Both the position numbers and the translations under genes were made by a program. A DNA stretch of 64,000 bases from Schistocerca nitens (Eukaryota; Arthropoda; Insecta; Orthoptera; Acrididae), in assembly GCF_023898315.1 (NCBI RefSeq), contig NC_064614.1:1055062432-1055126431 (forward strand), read 5' to 3'. This document shows positions 1 through 9,189 of this stretch, in pieces. The notes under the pieces are model-generated. The model did not search any database. It had not been told where the DNA came from and saw only the letters and a program-made list of their open reading frames with translations. Every line of letters begins with the position of its first letter. Position 1 is the first letter of the stretch.

Positions 1-220
1 ACCATACCATGGCCCTCGCGTTCACCCCATCTAACGTCCCCGGATTTCTTTCTGTGGGGAAAATTGAAGGATATTTGCTTTCGTGATCGACCGACAACTC
101 CTGACAACATGCGCCACCGCACTATCAATGCATGTGTGAACATTACGGAAGGCGAACTACTCGCTGTTGAGAGGAATGTCGTTACACGTATTGCCAAATT
201 GGCGGACATCATTTTGAGCA
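1..220 (+). pseudogene. mariner-like transposase, C-terminal fragment
   Basis: Frame 1 is open from the window edge to the array. It reads a proline-rich segment ending in SPDFFLWGKLKD, which corresponds to the conserved region around the third catalytic acidic residue in mariner-type transposases. About 45 helical residues follow. The normal ending of the family (a His-Phe-Glu-His-Leu-Leu stretch and a stop) is encoded across the duplicated target and stops at 1884-1886, but it lies one base out of frame with the upstream part. So there is a frameshift as well as the array insertion. The gene is dead. Confidence 0.65.
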
Positions 221-287
221 GAATGAGATTTTCACTCTGCAGTGGAGTGTGCGCTGATATGAAACTTCCTGGCAGATTAAAACTGTG

Positions 288-360
288 TGCCCGACCGAGA
301 TTCGAACTCGGGACCTTTGCCTTTCGCGGGCAAGTGCTCTACCAACTGAGCTACCGAAGC
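288..360 (-). tRNA. tRNA-like copy 1, anticodon position CGA (Ser-type), probably pseudogenic
   Basis: The minus strand folds as a 73-nt tRNA-like sequence. It has a D arm GCTC...GAGC, an anticodon stem TTGCC/GGCAA with loop CGCGAAA, and a T arm CCGAG/CTCGG with loop TTCGAAT. An internal promoter A box and B box are recognisable. Oddities are a poorly paired outer acceptor stem, G in place of the nearly universal U at position 33, and two bases between the D stem and the anticodon stem. It has no long variable arm, unlike true serine tRNAs. A tRNA-derived repeat head is more likely than a working tRNA. Confidence 0.45.
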
Positions 361-588
361 ACGACTCACGCACGGTACTCACAGCTTTACTTCTGCCAGT
401 ACCTCGTCTCCTACCTTCCAAACTTTACAGAAGCTCTCCTGCGAACCTTGCAGAACTAGCACTCCTGAAAGAAAGGATATTGCGGAGACATGGCTTAGCC
501 ACAGCCTGGGGGATGTTTCCAGAATGAGATTTTCACTCTGCAGCGGAGTGTGCGCTGATATGAAACTTCCTGGCAGATTAAAACTGTG

Positions 589-661
589 TGCCCGACCGAG
601 ATTCGAACTCGGGACCTTTGCCTTTCGCGGGCAAGTGCTCTACCAACTGAGCTACCGAAGC
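589..661 (-). tRNA. tRNA-like copy 2 (same as copy 1)
   Basis: This is the same 73-nt tRNA-like segment in the second minus-oriented unit, exactly 301 bp from copy 1, with the same anticodon loop and arms. Confidence 0.45.
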
Positions 662-1158
662 ACGACTCACGCCCAGTACTCACAGCTTTACTTCTGCCAG
701 TACCTCGTCTCCTACCTTCCAAACTTTACAGAAGCTCTCCTGCGAACCTTGCAGAACAAGCACTCCTGAAAGAAAGGATATTGCGGAGACATGGCTTAGC
801 CACAGCCTGGGGGATGTTTCCAGAATGAGATTTTCACTCTGCAGCGGAGTGTGCGCTGATATGAAACTTCCTGGCAGATTAAAACTGTGTGCCCGACCGC
901 GATTCGAACTCGGGACCTTTGCCTTTCGCGGGCAGTTTTAATCTGCCAGGAAGTTTCATATCAGCGCACACTCCGCTGCAGAGTGAAAATCTCATTCCGG
1001 AAACATCCCCCAGGCTGTGGCTAGGCCATGTCTCCGCAATATCCTTTCTTTCAGGAGTGCTAGTTCTGCAAGGTTCGCAGGAGAGCTTCTGTAAAGTTTG
1101 GAAGGTAGGAGACGAGGTACTGGCAGAAGTAAAGCTGTGAGTACCGGGCGTGAGTCGT

Positions 1159-1231
1159 GCTTCGGTAGCTCAGTTGGTAGAGCACTTGCCCGCGAAAGGC
1201 AAAGGTCCCGAGTTCGAATCTCGGTCGGGCA
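1159..1231 (+). tRNA. tRNA-like copy 3 (same as copy 1)
   Basis: This is the first plus-oriented copy after the array flips. Arms and anticodon loop match the minus-strand copies. A broken copy (T arm and anticodon stem only, about 888-934) sits at the flip point. Confidence 0.45.
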
Positions 1232-1459
1232 CACAGTTTTAATCTGCCAGGAAGTTTCATATCAGCGCACACTCCGCTGCAGAGTGAAAATCTCATTCTG
1301 GAAACATCCCCCTGGCTGTGGCTAAGCCATGTCTCCGCAATATCCTTTCTTTCAGGAGTGCTAGTTCTGCAAGGTTCGCAGGAGAGCTTCTGTAAAGTTT
1401 GGAAGGTAGGAGACGAGGTACTGGCAGAAGTAAAGCTGTGAGTACCGGGCGTGAGTCGT

Positions 1460-1532
1460 GCTTCGGTAGCTCAGTTGGTAGAGCACTTGCCCGCGAAAGG
1501 CAAAGGTCCCGAGTTCGAATCTCGGTCGGGCA
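1460..1532 (+). tRNA. tRNA-like copy 4 (same as copy 1)
   Basis: This is the second plus-oriented copy, 301 bp after copy 3, with the same sequence across the tRNA-like segment. Confidence 0.45.
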
Positions 1533-1760
1533 CACAGTTTTAATCTGCCAGGAAGTTTCATATCAGCGCACACTCCGCTGCAGAGTGAAAATCTCATTCT
1601 GGAAACATCCCCCAGGCTGTGGCTAAGCCATGTCTCCGCAATATCCTTTCTTTCAGGAGTGCTAGTTCTGCAAGGTTCGCAGGAGAGCTTCTGTAAAGTT
1701 TGGAAGGTAGGAGACGAGGTACTGGCAGAAGTAAAGCTGTGAGTACCGGCCGTGAGTCGT

Positions 1761-1833
1761 GCTTCGGTAGCTCAGTTGGTAGAGCACTTGCCCGCGAAAG
1801 GCAAAGGTCCCGAGTTCGAATCTCGGTCGGGCA
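1761..1833 (+). tRNA. tRNA-like copy 5 (same as copy 1)
   Basis: This is the third plus-oriented copy. The unit stops 26 bases later, at the right-hand target duplication. Confidence 0.45.
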
Positions 1834-2356
1834 CACAGTTTTAATCTGCCAGGAAGTTTCATCATTTTGAGCATTTATTGCATTAATGTGGTATTTACAG
1901 GTAATCACGCTGTAACAGCATGCGTTCTCAGAAATGATAAGTTCACAAAGGGACATGTATCACATTGGAACAACCGAAATAAAATGTTCAAACGTACCTA
2001 CGTTCTGTATTTTAATTTAAAAAGACGACCCGTGGCCAACTGTTCGTCTAAAATTGTGAGCCATATGTTTGTGACTATTACAGCGCCATCTATCACAAAG
2101 CGAAAAAAGTGGTACAACTAAAAGATTCATATTTCTTTACGTACTACACGAATATGTAATAAAAAAATCGGGGTTCCTATTTAAAAAAACGCACTTGATA
2201 TCCGTTTGACCTATGGCAGCTCCACCTAGCGGGCCAACCACAGCGCCATCTGGTTTCCCCCTTCAAGCTAGACAAGTTTCGTTTTTTGTAGTGTTTTTGT
2301 TTGACGCTTATTTCGTGAGATATTTGGCCCGGTCACGATCACTGGACCACCCTGAA

Positions 2357-3356
2357 TATTTGTAAGTAATTTAACACGGATAATCTCTCAAAACTGTCAT
2401 TCAAGCTCTTCGTCGTATTTTCTTTCCTGCCTACGTCTCATTACTAAAGCCTCCAACCAAAACCTGTAGAGGAATTATGGAATCCGAGTTGTGTGTGACC
2501 AAAGAACTACAGCATATCGAATGGTGGAAGTTTTCTGGAGGAAAGAAAGAGGCGGCAGCTTTTGAATGTGTAATCAGTGATCCCGTACGGATAGCACTGA
2601 ACGGAGTGCGCGCCTCGAGATTAATGGCGCTGGATGGGGCGGGGCGGTACGGGACGCGTCAGCCTCATTTGCATTCGGAAATTGCGACTGATCCTGCCGC
2701 GGCTCGCCACCGAGCGCCGCTCCTGCCGGCGCCCGCGAGATTGCAAGGGTGCGGTGCGCCGCCCTACACCACCCTGCCCCTCTGAGCCCTGACCCATTAC
2801 CTGTTGATTGTAGTCTTTAAACTACTGTCGGCATCGGACTGTAGGTATGCTCCGACGATTTCGCCCATCCGCATGAAGCGGCAAACCTTAACTCTAGTAC
2901 AGGAATACTCGTATGTCTATTGACAAGCGGCAGGTCATGAGGTGAAAAAAGAAAATGCTTGAAGGACTTTCACGGAAATTCCATCACGACAACACTGCAT
3001 CAGTCGTTTCTCGCTGGCCATCAGTTTGACAATAAAGATCACCATTGAGTCTATTCCAATCCAGGGCTTACTTGAGAAAACTGCTGTGGACGTTAAATCG
3101 TAAAAGTGGCTCGAAAACAGATTTTTAAGCGTCACTGAAGAAGCAAAACATATTTCGCAACTGGAATTACGCAAATGTATTCTTAATTTTGCGTCCGTCT
3201 GTTGCAAAACATTTACAAATAATAGCATGCACATTCTCAGCGAACTATTTACTTGACACAACTGAAAACATATTCGGAACTACAGCGAAGGGGAACAAGC
3301 AATTACTTATAATTTATGAAACGCTGTAACAACGAGACTCTCACTCAGTACATGCA
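2357..3356. other. unassigned; contains a GC-rich block at 2570-2800
   Basis: No supported gene. About 230 bases (2570-2800) are clearly richer in G, C and CpG than the AT-rich surroundings, and they include an octamer-like atttgcat. A 102-codon frame runs through it, but it has no recognisable domain and reads like translated GC-rich DNA. It could be a host regulatory or first-exon region; nothing in the sequence proves this. Confidence 0.3.
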
Positions 3357-4270
3357 TTCTAGCTGTTGATAAGAATAATATGAAGATGACTAAGAGAAAA
3401 ATGAGGATGTGTTACAGGGCGATAAGTTACGCTCTACGAAAGGTAGACACCACAAGAATTGTCGTTGATAATGGAGGCAAGTCTTAAGACAAATCAAGAC
3501 ACATGCACAGTATTTCACGACCTAGAGAAAGCGTTCGACAATAGTAGTGAAAGATCTTTTTCATTAAAATAGGTATAAGCTGTAGAAAAAGCTGATAATA
3601 TGCCATAGGCAATAGAATCGAGGGGGAACCACAATAACAAAAGACAAAGAGAGAAGTTATCGGGTTAAGAGAGCAAGTGGAAAGAATGCAGCTCTCACCC
3701 CCAACTTTTTGCAATCAACATCGAAGAAGCGACAACTGAAATAAAAGACGGGTTCAGGTGTGAGATTAACGTTCAGGATGAAAGCGTAACGATGATAAGG
3801 TTCGCTACCACAGTCCTATCCTGTTAGTCAGTGTCGGACCAGTTACAGGACCTGTTTAATGGAATAAACAATTCGGGAGAAAACCGAAGAAACACGTAAT
3901 TAATGCACAGTATGGAAATGAGATTAGCGATAAACTTTACATCAAATTGAGGGAGCACGTTGCAAGCTAGGTCGAAGAAGTTACTTTGGAAGGAAACTCA
4001 GGCATTACACAAGAAGCAAGAAGAACAGATTAAGTATTCAGCAGCGTCCGATTCTTATGTGATAATATGCTACAGCACATTAAAACATCACACGAAATTT
4101 ACGACATCCCTCTTCGAGTTAGAACCGTAAATCTCACTAAAATTACGTGATTTCTCTTAGAATACATGCTGGTATGAAACGCAACTGATGAAAAACTAGA
4201 AATCAGTGTCGAGTGCTGAGATAATTGTCAACTGCGCTACAATAAACTCGGAGAAGATACGTAGCTGTCT
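3357..4270 (+). mobile_element. RTE-type LINE fragment (reverse-transcriptase region), decayed
   Basis: Broken frames give pieces of an RTE-clade reverse transcriptase: an EKAFDN motif at about 3518-3540, a stretch corresponding to the region before the catalytic box (about 3705-3750), and MIRFA at about 3790-3810, where the catalytic Asp pair is lost. Stops and shifts are frequent. It matches the same RTE subfamily as the copies at 22.8-23.9, 25.4-27.3 and 30.8-33.2 kb. Confidence 0.5.
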
Positions 4271-4671
4271 CTTTTCGACTACACATTCTCTGATGTCATA
4301 CCTGCTGGTACTAAGCGTGCTGTGTTGCGCATAGCACCAGACCAGTATTTTTGTTTGAGTGTGTGTGTAAAGTATTGTGCAAGAATCATATCGAATTCTG
4401 TGGACGAGCTGCTAAATACTCCTTTTTCAGTAGGTCTTTGGAGAAGAAAGAAGTAAAGAGTTAGGCAGACCTACCATAAATTTAAATCTAACAAGACGAG
4501 CGCATGGGATGGGGCTCACTGATTTCGCTCGGATTATGTGAGTAGAAGCAGGCAGATGCCCCTTTCAAATTCCTAAAATATTTATCTGAGTGTGCTGCAG
4601 GAAAAAGTAAAACGATCTCTAAAGATTAAGAATTAGGGAATGAGGGATTTTTGAGCATTTCCTGACGTATT

Positions 4672-4742
4672 GATGCCTTGATGCTATGGTAAAGTGCAAC
4701 GATTGGCAGTACGTCACCTCGGGTTCGATCCTCGCTGCTGCT
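4672..4742 (+). repeat. tRNA-like SINE fragment (B-box remnant)
   Basis: A short stretch ending in gggttcgatcc has the form of a tRNA T arm and pol III B box, preceded by a weak A-box-like segment. No tail or target duplication is visible. Weak evidence. Confidence 0.25.
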
Positions 4743-5109
4743 GTCTATTTTTTGTTTTATTTTTTCCTCGCCTGTATTTAAACAGTTCAGTTTATATACA
4801 TAAAATTAATGTAGTGAATTTACGATTACTTTCCTGGAAAGTCAAAAGGCTGTAGGTGTTGGTAAATAAAGCGAGTTTACAGGGAACCTTAGTATAAAAG
4901 TGTATGAAAAGAGCTGGATCTGAGGGTGTAATGTTGACAGAACATTTTTTGCTTTGCATGTTTGTTATTTGGAAACAAAGGTGTGTGGGATACAGGAAAA
5001 GTGAAAGATCTAGGACATACTGATTCAGTAATGAAATAACATAGCGGAAATCATAAACTATAATACCTGATCCTCGCTAAAAGGGGACTAATAGTATCAA
5101 ATGTAGGTC

Positions 5110-5500
5110 ACCGATTGTGGGAAAAATGGAAGAGAAATGTCTCGAAGCGCTTCAGATATAGTGCTGTAAAAGAGGTTGAAAATGAAATGGACTTGTAAGA
5201 TAAAAAAATTGTGTTCTCTGCAGAATCGGTGAGAAAAGGAACATATGGGAAACACTGACAAGAGGAACGGAGAGGATGACAGGACATGTTTTAAGGAATC
5301 AGAGTATAACTTCCATGATACTAGTGGGAGCGTTAGGGGGAAAAATCTGTAGGGGAAATCAAAGACTTGAATATAAACTACAAACTAATTTACGAAGTTG
5401 AATGTAAGTACTACTTGAATGAAGAGCTTTGCATTAAAGAGGAAGTTGTGGCCTACCGCTGAAACCACTCAGAAGACTGAAGACATAAAACAAAATTCCT
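5110..5500 (+). mobile_element. RTE LINE 3'-end fragment
   Basis: The sequence matches the C-terminal coding end and 3' end of the RTE subfamily seen elsewhere here: the segment running from tctgcagaatcggtgagaaa, through a GAC-rich stretch, to the terminal cagaagactgaagac. Many stops. Positions 4271-5109 upstream carry no confident assignment apart from the tRNA-like scrap. Confidence 0.5.
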
Positions 5501-5520
5501 TATAAATTAGCGTTAGAGGT

Positions 5521-7883
5521 TGAGGAAACGCTCTGGGCACTATGAAAAATACAATTCTCTATATGAAACTCAAACAATAATCTCTCTCATCTCTTAATGA
5601 CCTTAATATCTTCAGCTGCCACCTCGCAACAGTTCTTTTAAGATTTTTTTAAATTGCTACTCTGTCGAATAAGTGACATTTCCTTTGTAATCTCGTATTT
5701 ACGAAATTTATTTTTAGGTAGTTCGGAAGAGTGACTGTAAAATTAAGTAACTGTATGGGGAAATTTCATACAAACAAAACTGAAGTGTCTGTCCTACCTT
5801 TGTTCTTTGTGGAAACTTCGGGAACAGACATAGTGCATCGCTAAAGAGAGCCAGTCAATTGCTTTACACAGTGTCGTTATTAAAATCAGTTCACACGATG
5901 TAGACACGGCAGAGCGACACGGAAAACCAGTAATATGACTGAAAGTGATCAGTTCAAATTTTAGTTTGGATTAATTAGTCGGGAAACAGAAAAGAAACTG
6001 TCCTGAGAATTTACTAGAGATCGATGTTTTCCCGCTCTCGTGGGAGAATTACCATCTACCACTCGGGACGGAGTGGTTCGTTTCCATTACGAGTTTATTA
6101 ATCATTCACAAAGATTTTTGCAAAAGTTAATGTACAATTACTTTCTTCGCTCGCATAGAGAAGTTTAAGGTAGAGAACTTCATAAAACTTCGATGACTTT
6201 AATGTGTCTTCCACGTGGAGAAATGGTCTTTGTATCTTTGTGAAGAGAGTTGGTCTCGACGCTTGCTACACAGTCTGTTACCTATGAATTCATCAGAATG
6301 TTAGTACATATTAGCTCGTCAAACCCCCTGCCAATCAGATTTATTCAGTGTTTTCCTTTGCGTTATTTTCTTATGTTTTGAAACATATTTCTGAGCATTA
6401 ATACTGGACGTGCTATTGTGGCTTAAATACGTTTGGAGACCATTATATGGTTTTATATTCAAACGCTTTTCAAATCAATTAATTTTCCTTGTCAATACTT
6501 TCCTGTTTACGCCAGTAAGACCAGCCTCTTAGCATTTAGCCCAGTATCACTTAATGCACGGTGCATTACTGGCCATCAGCAATTCTAACGATTATCTTAA
6601 AATCTTAGTATGATCAGTCTCAAACAGGAACCAGTCGGGATGTACACTACACTTCGCTTTTATACCCATGATTTTTTTCACCACAAGAAGTACGTGACAA
6701 GGTTTTAGGGAACTGGCAGTGTCGCAGATCTTCATTCAGTAAAGTGTGATTATTGGATGTATTGTATTTGTGAGCTAAGGTCCACATAGCCAGTGTATGA
6801 CACGGGGCTCTAAGTACGTTACTTACACATTTCTCATTCAAAGTCAGATGTTCGTTATGAGTAATCAAGTGCTCGTAAATCAACTATCGTTTGAAATATT
6901 AATTATGGTCGTTGCGCAAAATAAACTTACTTCTCTGCATAAGATTCTATAAAATCTGTAGTCATACCACATTACTAATTAAATTAATGGGTTTAAACAT
7001 TGTATGTGAAAGGGTATTATCAGTTCGGGGCATACTTCGGAGCTACTTTCATAGTTAATACGACTTTGAAACCTATTAGGGAGCATATAGATTACCAACG
7101 AGGTTGTACAGAGGACAAGTTTGTAAACCAGACCCCTCAAAGAATGTTTAAACATGGAAAAACAAGTATGTGCGGAATACTTCATGACTCAACAGGAGCA
7201 CTAGAACAAGAGCGGAAGGGAGTATTGAGGGAAGACAGGCAGGGGAGAGACATAGTGTATTGGTGTTAACCAATCATAGGGTTGAATACAAGGGAGATGG
7301 AGAGAGACAAAAGTAAGGATTACTTCATCGTAGATGGCTACCCATGCTAGTTTCAACCCACATGGGTGTTTAACGCCTGAGCCGTGGCGCCATTGAGTTA
7401 GCAGACTGTTCTGTCTGGCGCCACTGCCTCAGGCCTAGTATCGACTATCCCTCTTGCGGCCCCATTGTCAATATCTATGACGAAGAGCTGGTATCTGTGG
7501 GTTGTATCCTTAGAAGGCCCGTGAGAAAAAGCTCGAAGTTTGGGGACTGGCTGCACCGTCGCGACAAGAGGTAGTCACGAGGTCCGAGCGGTCGAAACAA
7601 CGAGGTGGGCAAGGAGGGCCTGCGCAGAACGAAGACACAAGAGTACTTCACTGGTGTCAGCATCGACTACAAGCAGCAGGCCGACATTCCGTCGTTTGGT
7701 TGGCAACATTCGTGTCGGACGACCGCTCGTGGCCTGACTGCCCACTCATACCTGGCTTTCATCGGCACCACTCCCTAACAGCTGCGACGCACTGTGGATC
7801 CCAGGAACTGCTTGATGATAAAGGGGAGTAACATTCTGTAATCCTCGTGGTGATTTGTTCCATTGTCTACCTGCCCTCCTTAT
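5521..7883. other. AT-rich unassigned DNA
   Basis: I see no coding domain, RNA gene or clear repeat boundary here. The short frames present are not supported by any motif. Positions 7420-7760 are GC-richer and may be part of an unrecognised repeat. Confidence 0.4.
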
Positions 7884-8090
7884 TATTTCCTGGTTTGTAC
7901 GCGACACTCAGAGTTTTACTCGGCCGGCTCTTTGGTCGTAGATATAGGCAGTAGTAGTGTACAATACTAGTTGTTTGAAAATTCGTCCCGCTATTATATG
8001 GCCTTTTCTTTCTGGTTTGTACCCGATCATTAATGTTACAATTAATCAGCTCTTGGTAGTGAATACAGGCAGAGGAATTGTACTAAGGGA
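7884..8090. repeat. two diverged tandem units, about 120 bp apart
   Basis: Two related blocks start with a ctggtttgtacgcgac-like segment (about 7889) and ctggtttgtacccgat (about 8012). Each then has a ggctcttggt/cagctcttgg segment and an atacaggcag/atataggcag segment in the same order. They look like neighbouring diverged units of one repeat; its class is unknown. Confidence 0.35.
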
Positions 8091-8167
8091 CAGGTTGCCG
8101 TTAAACAAGGACCTTGTGGTTAGGTTTAGCTGTTAACTGGTTCAATGCCTTGATTGTAATTGAATTT

Positions 8168-8270
8168 CCCAGTCATTAGTTATAATCTGGACAACCTGTT
8201 GTCCCACTTAGGACAACAGATTGTCCAGATTATAACTGTTTGTTTCCGCGTTTGAGAGACCCAGTCATTA
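8168..8270. repeat. small foldback with 11-bp flanking direct repeats
   Basis: Arms at 8178-8204 and 8211-8237 are inverted copies of 27 bases with one mismatch around a 6-base loop. The structure lies between direct repeats of cccagtcatta at 8168-8178 and 8260-8270, which look like a target duplication. The family is not recognised; it may be a very small MITE or a hairpin insertion. Confidence 0.5.
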
Positions 8271-9189
8271 TTGGTGTATTTTAGCTGGATCTTTTGGTTC
8301 CGTCGAGTGAGCTCTTTTGTAATAAGTGTTCAGAAGTGATATTTTGAAGCCTTCCTTCGTAGCGGTCTTAATAACTGACGATCAGTTTAACCTTGAAAAT
8401 ATTAACAGCCAACTATCAGCAGGGCTTTAGTCAACTGTCAGGAGGGACGGGTTGGGATCCAGTCGCACCTTGGTTGCCGATTGAAATTAAAAGATTGGTT
8501 GCTTTGAAGTAAGCCTTATCATTGTCATATTGTTTGCTAATCTGTTTAGCCTTTAAGCGCAGGTGCGCATCTTAACCCCGAACCTTTCGACATAAAGCTT
8601 TCGAATTAAAAGTTAAGTCATTTGTTTTGAGTAAATGAATCACTCTTGTCATCAATAGTGCTCATACAGTTTTCATGTGTTGCAGAGAGGCGTTTAATAA
8701 GACAGTGTCCAGCAAGGTAGTAAACACCTCTGTTTCATCAGATAGCGGGCTGGCTGCAGGTCCGGCACGTCTTGTTATCATTGTCATATTTTGCAATACA
8801 GCACTTCAGATTTTCTTTGCAAAGGTTAAAAGCTTATTCAACGTAAGGTTTAAGAGCGAAAGAATTTTGCAAATTTGTTCATTTTGTTATAGAAAATTTT
8901 ATGATTAAATGCTTCGATCATCTGTAAACCGCAGTTTATATATCGTTAAATAAACAGGTTGTGTGAAAAGAAAGTTATATTGGTGGGTTCCTCCCTTCTA
9001 CGTTTTCCTTAATTCCAGTAAGTACCACGAATCAACAGCAATATTGAATTATGAGATAGGAAAAAGTGCAAGAACTTTTTGGCAGTGTCTTTAGAATCTA
9101 TTTGCGTAGAAAATCGTTCTCCCATTATTCCCTGAAAACTTTGTAAAACGTTGACACTGGCCACCTGTTGAGGCGTGGGAGGACTCAGT
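8271..9189. other. unassigned DNA
   Basis: No gene or structured element recognised. A segment around 8520-8540 (cattgtcatattg) recurs loosely at about 8775, hinting at another old repeat. Confidence 0.3.

Larger units (their letters stand above)
221..1859. repeat. palindromic tandem array of a 301-bp tRNA-bearing unit
   Basis: A 301-bp unit is repeated head to tail, then flips. Minus-oriented units occupy 221-521, 522-822 and a part unit from 823 to about 934. Plus-oriented units follow: a 3' part unit to 998, then 999-1299, 1300-1600 and a part unit 1601-1859. The two halves form an inverted repeat of several hundred bases with its centre around 885-932. Unit copies differ at only a few positions. 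Each full unit contains a tRNA-like segment. The whole array is flanked by a 13-14 bp direct repeat (207-220 and 1860-1873), so it entered, or expanded from, a single insertion event. Confidence 0.9.
1..2356 (+). mobile_element. mariner-like DNA transposon, 3' part, split by a tRNA array
   Basis: The left edge of the window lies inside a Tc1/mariner-superfamily transposon. Positions 1-220 encode the C-terminal end of a transposase. Positions 1874-1886 complete that end, and the rest to about 2356 is a 3' non-coding region that ends near the terminal motif tggaccaccctg (2343-2354). The element is cut by the array at 221-1859, whose insertion duplicated the target atcattttgagca (208-220 and 1861-1873). 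The 5' end and catalytic core lie outside the window. I recall the 3' non-coding region as a common arthropod repeat, but that is memory, not a search. Confidence 0.7.

Noticed and set aside
64..1956. Many overlapping frames of 70-130 codons across the array, repeated almost word for word
   Set aside because: They repeat with the 301-bp period and run through tRNA-like sequence on both strands; they are by-products of the repeat.
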